From: Anaerolineales bacterium UBA6055
GTDB taxonomy: Bacteria; Chloroflexota; Anaerolineae; Aggregatilineales; Phototrophicaceae
DNA length: 64,000 nucleotides
Assembly: GCA_002428985.1 (NCBI GenBank)
Contig: DIYL01000021.1
Span: 62,001 to 126,000, forward strand
Direction of reading: 5' to 3'
Below are positions 25,891-33,836 of this stretch, in pieces. The notes below the pieces were generated by a model. That model was not told the DNA's origin. It was given only the letters and a program-made list of their open reading frames with translations, and made no database searches. A program made the translations under genes and the position numbers. Positions within the stretch are counted from its first letter, which is position 1; every line of letters starts with the position of its first letter.

Positions 25891-27054
25891 ATGTCTGATG
25901 TGGTCATTGTTGATGCGATTCGTACCCCGATGGGTCGACGAAATGGATGGTTGCGCGAACAACATCCTGTAAAATTAGGGTCGCATGTTATTAAGGCATT
26001 GTTGGAGCGCACAGGGCTAGAAAAAGACAAAGTCGACCACGTAATTTTTGGATGCGTCAGCCAAGTTGCCGAGCAAACCTTTAATATTGCGCGCAATGTG
26101 GTCCTCGATGCCGAATTACCCATCGAAGTCCCCGCGACATCTGTTGATTTCCAGTGTGGTAGCAGTCAACAGGCCGTGCATCTAGCAGCAGCAATGGTCA
26201 AATCCGGTCAGGCAGACGTTGTGATTGCAGGTGGTGTTGAAAGTATGACCCGTGTACCGATGGGATCAAGCATCGGTGATAGTGGTGCATCGCCATTTAC
26301 AGATAACATCATGGAAGCCTATAACATGATTCCACAGGGGATTGCCTCCGACGAAATTGCCGAAAAATGGGACATCACCCGTGCGGATATGGATTCCCTC
26401 GGATTTGAAAGTCATCAACGGGCATGGAAAGCGACCGAAGATGGGATTTTACAAAAAGAGATTGCCCCCATCCAAGGCGTCGATGACGACGGCAACCTCA
26501 TCACAGTCGACCGTGACCAAGGCATTCGCCCAAGTACAACCATCGAAAAAATGGGTGGACTCAACCCAGTCTTTACGCCAGATGGTGTGACAACAGCAGG
26601 TAACAGCAGTCAAATTACCGATGGCGCAGCAGCCGTACTGGTCATGACAACCGAAACCGCCGAAAAATATGGCTTGAAACCTCGCGCCCGTATCGTCGAA
26701 ACAACCACAGTCGGCAGTGACCCACATTTGATGCTGACCGGACCCACTTCGGCGACACAAAAAGTCCTCAAACGTGCTGATATGAACATAGAAGACATCG
26801 ACGTGTTTGAAGTCAACGAAGCGTTTGCATCGGTTGTGCGCATGTGGGAAAAAGACACTGGTGGTGACATGTCCAAAGTGAATGTCCACGGTGGCGCAAT
26901 CGCTCTCGGTCATCCACTTGGCGGATCAGGCGCGCGCCTTATGACAACTCTGCTCAACGCCCTCGAAACAACGGGTGGACGCTATGGTTTGCAGACGATG
27001 TGCTGTGGCGGTGGCATGGCGACAGGCACCATCATCGAACGGATTGAAGAGTAG
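25891..27054 (+). CDS. Acetyl-CoA C-acyltransferase (thiolase)
   Basis: This 387-residue enzyme cleaves 3-ketoacyl-CoA with CoA, or condenses acyl-CoAs, in fatty-acid or sterol-type beta-oxidation. The nucleophile is C89 in VDFQCGSSQQA. The GGVESMTRVPMG, NEAFA, GGAIALGHPLGGSGAR (His) and CCGGGMATG (second Cys) motifs are complete. The length and the C-G-S-S-Q-Q-A form fit the degradative FadA/SCP-x group more than biosynthetic PhaA. No other beta-oxidation gene adjoins it. Its last 21 codons have a diverged partner at 28550-28615. A hairpin follows 17 bp after the stop. Confidence 0.93.
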   Translation: MSDVVIVDAIRTPMGRRNGWLREQHPVKLGSHVIKALLERTGLEKDKVDHVIFGCVSQVAEQTFNIARNVVLDAELPIEVPATSVDFQCGSSQQAVHLAAAMVKSGQADVVIAGGVESMTRVPMGSSIGDSGASPFTDNIMEAYNMIPQGIASDEIAEKWDITRADMDSLGFESHQRAWKATEDGILQKEIAPIQGVDDDGNLITVDRDQGIRPSTTIEKMGGLNPVFTPDGVTTAGNSSQITDGAAAVLVMTTETAEKYGLKPRARIVETTTVGSDPHLMLTGPTSATQKVLKRADMNIEDIDVFEVNEAFASVVRMWEKDTGGDMSKVNVHGGAIALGHPLGGSGARLMTTLLNALETTGGRYGLQTMCCGGGMATGTIIERIEE

Positions 27055-27071
27055 CTAATACAATATAGAAA

Positions 27072-27095
27072 AGGGCGAGAATAATATATCGCCCT
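27072..27095. repeat. Small repeated hairpin (CTGTAGGG family), copy 1
   Basis: AGGGCGA (27072-27078) and TCGCCCT (27089-27095) form a 7-bp stem with a 10-base AT loop, flanked by ACAG. Read on the minus strand it begins CTGTAGGGCGA, like the hairpins at 28637 and 33624. It could also terminate thiolase transcription, though no U-run follows. Confidence 0.55.
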
Positions 27096-27127
27096 ACAGT
27101 GAATATTCTTGTCTACGGGAGTAAAAC

Positions 27128-28003
27128 ATGAATCCATTTTCTGCATCTTCGGATCAAGATGAAACTGATCGCAGCCTTATCAAGAAAATAAAAAAAGGTG
27201 ACAGACAAGCCTTAACTCACCTAATTGAACGGCATCAACCCTATATCTATAATCTTGCTTGGAAAATGATTGGTGATCCTATGCAAGCAGAAGATTTAAG
27301 TCAAGAAGCGTTGATAAAGATCATCACAAATTTAGGATCTTTTAAACAGGAAAGTTCTTTTCGAACATGGGCATATCGCATTGTGCGTAATCACTTCATA
27401 AATGATCAGAAAAAATCAAGTGCTAAATTTGCATCTAATTTTGAAGACTTAGGGTATATGCTAGATTCCGTTAAGAGTATTGATCTAACAGCAGAAGAGC
27501 AGCAGATCAAAGCTGAGGAAATACGCGAAGTAAGATTGCAATGTTTATCAGGTATGTTGCTGTGTCTAACCAAAGAACAGCGTATGATTTATATCATTGG
27601 TGAAATCTTCAAAGCTGACCACAATATTGGCTCTGACATCATGGGTATTTCGAAAGCCAATTTTCGCATGAAGCTCAGTAAAGCTCGCAAAGATCTCCAT
27701 AATTTTATGGAGAATAAGTGTGGTTTAGTTAACAAATCAAACCCATGTCGCTGTCATAAAAAAGTGACCGTATCACTTGAAACTGGATTGGTCGATGCGA
27801 AGGATTTGCTCTTTAATCAGGCAGACTTTTCAACATTTCAAGCAGAGATAGAACCCGATGCGAACTACTTGACAGAAGAATCCGAACACATCTATGCTCA
27901 GCTTCATCAAGGTCATAGTTTTAAAACACAATTCGACAAGACAGATCTGATCGTTAACGTTTTGAAAAAAGCAAATTGGAAAAATCGTCTTAATTTAAAC
28001 TGA
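27128..28003 (+). CDS. ECF-type sigma factor with Cys-bearing C-terminal extension
   Basis: The 291-residue protein has sigma region 2 (LIERHQPYIYNLAWKMIGDPMQAEDLSQEALIKI) and region 4 (LTKEQRMIYIIGEIFKADHNIGSDIMGISKANFRMKLSKARKDL). It then has a ~110-residue extension beginning NKCGLVNKSNPCRCHKK, a Cys-rich motif known from a branch of ECF factors that have a C-terminal domain instead of an anti-sigma partner. The GC content is clearly lower than in the thiolase gene. Together with the membrane-protein gene 75 bp downstream it lies between the two thiolase 3' ends, so it is likely acquired. Confidence 0.87.
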   Translation: MNPFSASSDQDETDRSLIKKIKKGDRQALTHLIERHQPYIYNLAWKMIGDPMQAEDLSQEALIKIITNLGSFKQESSFRTWAYRIVRNHFINDQKKSSAKFASNFEDLGYMLDSVKSIDLTAEEQQIKAEEIREVRLQCLSGMLLCLTKEQRMIYIIGEIFKADHNIGSDIMGISKANFRMKLSKARKDLHNFMENKCGLVNKSNPCRCHKKVTVSLETGLVDAKDLLFNQADFSTFQAEIEPDANYLTEESEHIYAQLHQGHSFKTQFDKTDLIVNVLKKANWKNRLNLN

Positions 28004-28078
28004 CTTTTACCAAAGTCTTTGCACATCCATATTTTGATTGTCTAAGTTGTAGTGATAAACAATCAAAGGATAGCAAAG

Positions 28079-28546
28079 ATGAAAAAAGTATTACCTTATG
28101 TCGCAACTATCGGAATTGGAGCATTCGCTGGAAACATGATTAATATTGGTTTGAGCTACGCACTATATTGGATGAGCCTTGAACCAATTGACTTCATGAC
28201 AACGTTCGCTACTGACTTCCCCCTATTATTAGGACCTACCATTGTCACACTTCTACCTGCTTTTGTTGCCACCATTGCTATGTATTTCTTAAGCGATAAA
28301 GGAACCCAAGCGAGGCGATTATGGCTTTATGCCTTGCTTGGCCTAGTAATCATCAATATTCAAACAGTTGTATATCATCTCCCTGTCAATCTTGCTTTCA
28401 TAGATAAAAGCATTGACATATCCAATGTAGAAACACAACTGGTAACATGGTTATTTCTCCATTGGATACGTATTGTGCTGGCCATCACATCAGGTATTTT
28501 TGCTTTAAGAGGGTTTGTAAGTTCATTACGAAACCATAAATTATAG
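28079..28546 (+). CDS. Four-helix membrane protein
   Basis: I chose ATG 28079 (MKKVLPYVATIG...), with AAAGGA 8 bases upstream, over an earlier in-frame start. The 155-residue product has four hydrophobic helices and a short basic tail. It follows the stand-alone sigma factor by 75 bp and may be its target or partner. It ends 3 bp before the displaced thiolase fragment. The family is not recognised; the topology resembles small DUF4149- or DoxX-like proteins. Confidence 0.72.
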   Translation: MKKVLPYVATIGIGAFAGNMINIGLSYALYWMSLEPIDFMTTFATDFPLLLGPTIVTLLPAFVATIAMYFLSDKGTQARRLWLYALLGLVIINIQTVVYHLPVNLAFIDKSIDISNVETQLVTWLFLHWIRIVLAITSGIFALRGFVSSLRNHKL

Positions 28547-28549
28547 AAT

Positions 28550-28615
28550 CTACAAACCGTATCTTTTGGTGATGGCATGGCGACAGGTACAATCATTGAA
28601 CGAATTAAAGACTAA
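28550..28615 (+). pseudogene. Displaced 3'-terminal fragment of a thiolase gene
   Basis: The fragment encodes 21 residues plus stop (LQTVSFGDGMATGTIIERI, then KD), which match the thiolase C-terminus (LQTMCCGGGMATGTIIERI, then EE) at 15 of 21 positions. By my count 48 of 66 bases agree, including a 15-base exact run. The catalytic Cys pair is changed to Ser-Phe, as expected for a decayed piece. It has no start and sits immediately after the membrane-protein stop codon. Confidence 0.85.
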
Positions 28616-28636
28616 CAATTAAATTAGAAAGCAATC

Positions 28637-28664
28637 TGTAGGGGCGAAACCATGTGTTTGCCCT
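28637..28664. repeat. Small repeated hairpin (CTGTAGGG family), copy 2
   Basis: CTGTAGGGGCGAAAC is followed by CATGT and GTTTGCCC, giving a stem with one bulge. Sequence and placement (just after a thiolase 3' end) resemble copy 1 in opposite orientation. Confidence 0.5.
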
Positions 28665-28694
28665 TCATTGAGTCAGCTCTCACATCTGATAAAA

Positions 28695-29186
28695 TCAGGG
28701 TATACTCGCCCATTTGATATAGCGTATGCGCGTCAGCCTGCCATTACGCATGACAACATATCCTCTCAGCATGTCTGTTTTAAAGCGATAAATTTCATCA
28801 TCGGGTTGGAGAATTTCTGCTGTTTCTGGATGGAGTTCGCCAAACAAATCTTCAAATTCATCGATTGTAAAGCGTCGCTGTAGGTGTCGACGGGTGACGC
28901 GCTGATCCATTGCATTGAGGGAAACTATCATTAAAAATGTAACAAATATACCTGCACTCACACTGAGAAACATTTTTACTCCAACGATAAACAGTAAAAT
29001 CAAGCAAGGGATTGTCAAGATACCCCAAAACCATATTGTCAGGGCCAAGATCGCGATGAGAGTCTCCGATCTGGTTTTACACTCAAATTGAATGGGCTTG
29101 CGTTTACGTTTTTTTAGCTCTGTCATATCTAGCCAATCAGTATGAGTCGAGAACTCATCACATAACTGTCGGTTGCTTGCTCGCAT
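28695..29186 (-). CDS. Two-helix membrane protein
   Basis: The 163-residue protein has a basic N-terminus (KKRKRKP), two adjacent helices (~residues 42-90, LIAILALTIWFWGILTIPCLILLFIV and MFLSVSAGIFVTFLMIVSL) and a ~70-residue cytoplasmic tail (RRFTIDEFEDLFGELHPETAEILQPDDEIY...). The start is uncertain: ATG 29186 has a G-rich stretch upstream, and an internal ATG at 29126 (MTELKKRKRK) is possible. No family is recognised. Confidence 0.65.
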   Translation of the reverse strand: MRASNRQLCDEFSTHTDWLDMTELKKRKRKPIQFECKTRSETLIAILALTIWFWGILTIPCLILLFIVGVKMFLSVSAGIFVTFLMIVSLNAMDQRVTRRHLQRRFTIDEFEDLFGELHPETAEILQPDDEIYRFKTDMLRGYVVMRNGRLTRIRYIKWASIP

Positions 29187-29193
29187 TGCGTAG

Positions 29194-29233
29194 AATCCCC
29201 CACTTCAAATTGTAGTGAAGCGGGGGATTTTTT
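29194..29233. terminator. Strong terminator-like hairpin
   Basis: AATCCCCCACTTCA (29194-29207) pairs with TGAAGCGGGGGATT (29216-29229) with one mismatch, and a run of six T begins at 29228 on the + strand. It sits between two minus-strand genes. The U-run serves + strand transcripts, while on the minus strand the stem directly follows the stop of the Rieske-glutamate synthase gene. Confidence 0.7.
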
Positions 29234-29245
29234 AATTACTATAAA

Positions 29246-30808
29246 CTACATATGCATAATAGGTGTATGCAAGCTAATTTCATTGTTGGTGGTCGCGAGG
29301 TCTTCATAGTTGAGGTCATGGATATTACGTTTACCACACATCCGTGCAAATTCGGTAATTTGCTCGGTCATCGCCTCGAAGTAATTAACGAGCCGTTTTT
29401 GCGATGATGCCACATCAAAGCGGGTACGCAAATCAAGGCGTTGTGTCGCGATGCCAACAGGGCAATTATTACTGCTACAGGCGCGGTATTGTTGACACCC
29501 AATCGCCATCATCGCAGCCGTTGCCAGTGCCACTGCATCTGCACCTAATGCCAATGCCTTGGCAACTTCAGCGCTGGTACGGAATCCGCCTGTGGCGATT
29601 AAACTGATTTCCGTATGACCGTGATCATCAAGCCATTTACGTGCACGCGGTAACGCAAAAACTGTCGGCACACAGATGTTATCTTTGACATGTTTGCCTG
29701 CCGCTCCCGTACCACCAGCACGACCATCTAATGTAATCCAATCGACATCTAATTCGATCGCTGCGGCAAGATCAGCTTCAATACGACTGGCTGCAAATTT
29801 AATCCCGATCGGAATATCAGGATTAATCGAGCGAATCCATGCGATGCGCTCTTTCATATCAGACAAGCTGTTAATATCAGGGAAGCGCGCCGGGCTACGT
29901 GCTTCTTCGCCTTCTTCCAATCCACGCGCTTTAGCAATATCGCCTTTGACTTTATGGCCGGGGAGCAACCCACCGAGTCCGGCTTTTGCACTTTGTCCCA
30001 TCTTAATTTCGATGCCGTCAGCTTGTGCGATATTTTCTTCTGTCCAGCCGAAATAACCCGATGCCATCTCAAATATATATTGTCCAGCCGCCTCACGCGA
30101 TTCGGGTAACATCCCACCTTCACCGGAACACATGGCTGTGCCGAATTCGGCTGTGCCTGCCGCTAGTGCAATTTTGGCTTCTTTACTCAATGCCCCAAAG
30201 CTCATATGACTGACAAAAATCGGAGCACTCAGTTTGAGAGGTTTATTGCGTTTTGTCCCGATGATCGTTTCAGTCGCGACTTCTTCATGGTCGAGTAGTG
30301 GTAATACAGCCAGTTGTCCCGGCAAGAAGTATAAATCACCAAAGCTAGCATAATCGCGTTTTTCACTCGCCATCGGCTCGACAAATTCGTGGGTGCCTTT
30401 TGAGTAACCATGAATATCGTGCATTTCGTGTTCAAGTGGATCGTGTCGACGCGTCCATAACCCCAGATATTCATCCTCAAAACGCGGTTTAGGCGGGACA
30501 GCATCTGCATCAATTTCGACTCGATCGTCAACCACCCGTGTCGGATAAGTTGCTACTTTTTCGCGCGCATCATATCGGCTCACGCCTGTTTTGACATCAT
30601 AATCCCAGTCATGCAACGGACAAATAACATTCGGGCCGTCCATATGGCCATCGCCCAACTGTCCACCCCGGTGTATACATTCATTATCTAATGCGTAAAA
30701 GTCGCCTTCATATTTATAGAGTGCGATGTCGCGCTCATTAACAAAAACGGTTGTGCCATTGCTTTCTTCTAGCTGTTTAGTTTTCAGAACTTCCACCCAG
30801 TTTGCCAT
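29246..30808 (-). CDS. Rieske [2Fe-2S] domain fused to FMN glutamate-synthase-like enzyme
   Basis: ATG 30808 (MANWVEVLKTKQL...) has AGGGA 8 bases upstream; a longer frame adds 35 unlikely residues. Residues 1-~105 are a Rieske domain with ligands in CIHRGGQL and CPLHDWDYD. Residues ~150-500 are the FMN-binding GltS catalytic barrel (pfam Glu_synthase type): SFGALSKEAKIALAAG, GEGGMLPE, GRAGGTGAA, IATGGFRTSAEVAKAL, and the 3Fe-4S cysteines in CQQYRACSSNNCPVG. No glutaminase domain is present. It probably moves electrons via Rieske to the flavin to reduce an unknown substrate, or makes glutamate from 2-oxoglutarate and ammonia. It is divergent from a TetR gene with a palindrome between. Confidence 0.9.
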   Translation of the reverse strand: MANWVEVLKTKQLEESNGTTVFVNERDIALYKYEGDFYALDNECIHRGGQLGDGHMDGPNVICPLHDWDYDVKTGVSRYDAREKVATYPTRVVDDRVEIDADAVPPKPRFEDEYLGLWTRRHDPLEHEMHDIHGYSKGTHEFVEPMASEKRDYASFGDLYFLPGQLAVLPLLDHEEVATETIIGTKRNKPLKLSAPIFVSHMSFGALSKEAKIALAAGTAEFGTAMCSGEGGMLPESREAAGQYIFEMASGYFGWTEENIAQADGIEIKMGQSAKAGLGGLLPGHKVKGDIAKARGLEEGEEARSPARFPDINSLSDMKERIAWIRSINPDIPIGIKFAASRIEADLAAAIELDVDWITLDGRAGGTGAAGKHVKDNICVPTVFALPRARKWLDDHGHTEISLIATGGFRTSAEVAKALALGADAVALATAAMMAIGCQQYRACSSNNCPVGIATQRLDLRTRFDVASSQKRLVNYFEAMTEQITEFARMCGKRNIHDLNYEDLATTNNEISLHTPIMHM

Positions 30809-30834
30809 CAGACATTTCCCTTTTGGACTCATCA

Positions 30835-30850
30835 ATACAGTTAACTGTAT
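30835..30850. promoter_or_regulatory. 16-bp palindrome, probable TetR operator
   Basis: ATACAGTTAACTGTAT is a perfect palindrome in the 158-bp gap between the divergent Rieske-glutamate synthase and TetR genes, 27 bp upstream of the former's start. Its size and position suit a TetR dimer that represses the enzyme gene and possibly itself. Confidence 0.6.
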
Positions 30851-30966
30851 CTCAAACTCAGTAGAACGCAAACAGAATAAAGTGATCTTAAAGAGGTGAA
30901 TTGACCGCACCACATGAATCGCATATGCTAAATACGACTACCCGTTAGATGCAAAGATAAACAATA

Positions 30967-31554
30967 ATGACAACCGACCCAACGTTAGACCGTCGCATAC
31001 GCCGTACTTACCAGTTGCTCAGTGATGCACTGATCGACCTCACCTTAAGCAAGGGTTACGATAGCATTACCATCCGTGATATTACCGATAAAGCTGATGT
31101 CGCCTATGCAACATTTTTTCGTCACTTCGAAGATAAAGACGACCTGCTTCAGATGACACTTAATGCATTGATCGAAACGATTGAGGGGCTGAATTATGAT
31201 CCCCCACAAATGTATCATGAGGGGTATCAAATTTTCTTGCATGTGCAAGCCCACAGTAAACTCTATCGGGTGCTGTTAAATAGTCGTGGAGCACATAGTA
31301 TCATCGAAAAGCTCAAGCGCAATATTGCAGCCAATCTTCTTGATGACTGCATCCCACACTTTAAAGACCATTTGCGGTCAGCACCACCAGAATTAATTGC
31401 ATACCAATTTGCCTCAGCCATTCTCTCGTTGGTGCAGTGGTGGCTTGATGAAGACATGGAAACACCAGCAAAAGACATGGCACAATACTATTTTACAGTC
31501 GTCGTGTTGCCATACTTTAAAGTGGATAGTTTCGTTGACCTATCAACGATTTAG
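30967..31554 (+). CDS. TetR/AcrR-family transcriptional regulator
   Basis: The 195-residue protein has a TetR-type HTH at ~residues 8-60 (RIRRTYQLLSDALIDLTLSKGYDSITIRDITDKADVAYATFFRHFEDKDDLL) and a helical ligand-binding domain with a WWLDEDMETPAKDMAQYYF segment, as in TetR_C-type regulators. Divergent transcription and a palindrome in between point to control of the Rieske-glutamate synthase gene. The ligand is unknown. Confidence 0.92.
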   Translation: MTTDPTLDRRIRRTYQLLSDALIDLTLSKGYDSITIRDITDKADVAYATFFRHFEDKDDLLQMTLNALIETIEGLNYDPPQMYHEGYQIFLHVQAHSKLYRVLLNSRGAHSIIEKLKRNIAANLLDDCIPHFKDHLRSAPPELIAYQFASAILSLVQWWLDEDMETPAKDMAQYYFTVVVLPYFKVDSFVDLSTI

Positions 31555-31663
31555 AGTATAGGTTCAAACTCTGTAAGAGCTACCTAAGTGTAAATTTCTG
31601 TCCGTACTATGTTAATCTTACCATTAATTTACTAACATTTTACAGAGGGTGGGTAAAATGCTA

Positions 31664-32110
31664 TTAAGATGGAAAGGTGATCTCTGTGTCTCCTATTCTT
31701 CCATCTTGTTCACTCAAGAAAGTAATTGCAGATTCCGGTGTCTCGACCATACGTAGCCGAAAACCTCCAAATTGTGCGAAAAGACTAGTACCAAAACGCA
31801 ATAAGATGTTATTTGTGATTACAATTGTCCAGCCAATGCGTTCATGCACATTTCCAACGCCGGAGGTATCTTGCATATATCGGGCAGTACGGTTCAACTC
31901 GCTCACATTAATCATCCCAACCTGTTGTCGGTTGTCCATTAGCAAATGTGTCAAGCTTCTCACTTGGTCGGCAGGCTCTTGATTGTATTTTAATTCAAGT
32001 TCTTCATTGACCTCATCAAGCATATGGATGATTTCATCATATGGGAACTTGCCCGTGATTTTGACATACAAGAGTTTGGATGGGATGAGCCATGACATAG
32101 TGTAAGGCAT
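31664..32110 (-). CDS. STAS-like domain protein
   Basis: The 148-residue soluble protein begins MPYTMSWLIPSKLLYVKITGKFPYDEIIHMLDEV, a strand-strand-helix pattern like SpoIIAA/STAS-like domains. It continues with LLMDNRQQVGMINVSEL and GWTIVITNNILLRFGTSLFAQFGGFRLRMVETPESAITFL, which fits the remaining strands and helices. No catalytic motif is seen. It could be an antagonist or regulatory protein, but the family assignment is by fold pattern only. Confidence 0.6.
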   Translation of the reverse strand: MPYTMSWLIPSKLLYVKITGKFPYDEIIHMLDEVNEELELKYNQEPADQVRSLTHLLMDNRQQVGMINVSELNRTARYMQDTSGVGNVHERIGWTIVITNNILLRFGTSLFAQFGGFRLRMVETPESAITFLSEQDGRIGDTEITFPS

Positions 32111-32341
32111 AGTGATAAAATATCTCCATTAATTAATTTTTGATTATGGTTAAATTCTAACTCTAGATCAATCCATAACAAAAGGACGAATACATGTAAT
32201 GCAGTGCCACTAATCACAAATATACTTCGATATGTTTATCAAAATTTAAAATCTACCGACGTATATCCATCTTTAACTTAATCATCAGCTCATACTATAT
32301 CGCTAAACTTTTCAAAATTTATAGACAAGTGGGAGAAATTT

Positions 32342-32833
32342 ATGCTACAAGCGATACAACAAAATGTCGCATGGCGAGCAATCCCCTTTGCGGGACTCAT
32401 CGCAGGGACAGTATTCCTCATCATGATGCTAGTTCTATCGCCCCTATTATTACAAATCAACCCATCTATTATTTTGCGTTATTTTGCGTCGCTCGTTATG
32501 GGCACATCAGCCTTGGTGACGGATAATACCAGCTTCTTACTCGTCGGTGTCCTCGTGCATTACGGGCTATCACTCATATTCACCCTAATCATTGCGATTG
32601 TTGTACATAAATGGGGATTGGGTGTCGGTATTGTTGGGGGTGCAATCCTTGGCTTATCTTTTTACGGCATTAATCTCTATGCTGGCACATTAATTTTTGA
32701 CTGGTTCTTTGCAATTGATAGTCCACTGTTAGTTATCAGTCACATTGTATTTGGTGCAGTTGCTGGCGGTGTCTACGAGACACTCGACCATTATGACGAA
32801 CCTCTGCTGAAAGGAGCTAATGATGAGCTTTGA
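32342..32833 (+). CDS. Membrane protein preceding an M48 peptidase
   Basis: The 163-residue protein has five hydrophobic helices (for example IPFAGLIAGTVFLIMMLVLSPLLL and VGILVHYGLSLIFTLIIAIV-type segments). Its start follows GGGAGAAATTT. Its last 11 bases overlap the start of the M48 peptidase gene, so the two are translationally coupled, and it may help place or regulate the protease. Function is unknown. Confidence 0.72.
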   Translation: MLQAIQQNVAWRAIPFAGLIAGTVFLIMMLVLSPLLLQINPSIILRYFASLVMGTSALVTDNTSFLLVGVLVHYGLSLIFTLIIAIVVHKWGLGVGIVGGAILGLSFYGINLYAGTLIFDWFFAIDSPLLVISHIVFGAVAGGVYETLDHYDEPLLKGANDEL

Positions 32834-33605
32834 TGATGGCGGCGCAATAATTCGATTAGGAATAGGGTTTATCATCGCACTCATTTCGTTGATTTCATAT
32901 TTTGCATCAGGCGAAGTGAATCCAGTCACTGGAGAAAATCAATTTATCAGTCTAACTGTCGAACAAGAGATTTCACTCGGGCAACAATCGGTCGGCGCAC
33001 TGATTCAACAATATGGCGGATTATATCAAGATCAAGAAATCCAAAATGCAGTCCGTCAAATTGGTCGCACCCTCGTCAATGATTCCTTCGCCAATAACAC
33101 ACCGTGGCGGTTCGAGTTTTATGTGCTCGATAGCGATATTACCAATGCATTTGCCCTACCCGGTGGTCCGGTGTTCATCACAACAGGCTTATTATTTCAA
33201 CTCGAAAGTGTGGATGCGGTTGCGGGGGTTCTCTCACATGAGATCGTACATATTTTAGCACGGCACGGAGCACAACGGATTGCCCAAAGTGAACTTACCA
33301 ATGGGCTAATTGGCGCAGTTGGCGTTGCATCAGGCGACCGTGAAACAACACAAGCCGCAGCGATTATCGGCAATCTGGTAAATATGCAATATGGTCGTGA
33401 TGACGAAACAGAATCCGATACACTTGGAGTTTGTCTGATGATACAAGCAGGTTACAATCCAATGGGATTGGTTCAAGTGATGGAAGTTCTGTCACAGGGT
33501 GTGAGTGGTGTCCAACCTGAGTTCTTCAGCAGCCATCCAAACCCAGATAACCGCATCGGGAGAATTCAAGAGACCATTCAAAATGCAAACACGGTTTGTC
33601 CATAG
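32823..33605 (+). CDS. M48-family membrane metallopeptidase
   Basis: I chose the second of two adjacent ATGs (AGGAG at 32812-32816 is 6 bases upstream). The ~260-residue protein has one N-terminal helix (GIGFIIALISLISYF) and then an M48 domain: FEFYVLDSDITNAFALPGGPVFITTGLL, the zinc motif HEIVH in LSHEIVHILARHG, and downstream E-x-x-SD (DDETESDTLGVCLMIQAGY), plus a SSHPNPDNRI motif. It is the Oma1/BepA-like type without TPRs and should degrade misfolded envelope proteins at the outer face of the membrane. All metal ligands are present. Confidence 0.9.
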   Translation: MSFDDGGAIIRLGIGFIIALISLISYFASGEVNPVTGENQFISLTVEQEISLGQQSVGALIQQYGGLYQDQEIQNAVRQIGRTLVNDSFANNTPWRFEFYVLDSDITNAFALPGGPVFITTGLLFQLESVDAVAGVLSHEIVHILARHGAQRIAQSELTNGLIGAVGVASGDRETTQAAAIIGNLVNMQYGRDDETESDTLGVCLMIQAGYNPMGLVQVMEVLSQGVSGVQPEFFSSHPNPDNRIGRIQETIQNANTVCP

Positions 33606-33623
33606 ATGAAACAAGCATAGCAC

Positions 33624-33666
33624 TGTAGGGGGTTACCCGTTGTAGTCCATGCGGTTGAGGTAACCC
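33624..33666. repeat. Small repeated hairpin (CTGTAGGG family), copy 3
   Basis: Following CTGTAGG, GGGTTACC (33630-33637) pairs perfectly with GGTAACCC (33659-33666) around a 21-base loop. It lies about 20 bp after the M48 gene's stop and may also act as its terminator. Confidence 0.45.
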
Positions 33667-33836
33667 GCTAAGACACTAAATCATATATCAATCGACTCTG
33701 AGCAGACCATTTTAAAAGATCAGTCTGCTCATTATTTTTACGATATTGATATAATTTTTTACATTGCTATAGCTGGAATTATAGATCTCTCTTGTATAAT
33801 CACACTCAAATGCTTAAATATTTTTGAAAATGAGGG

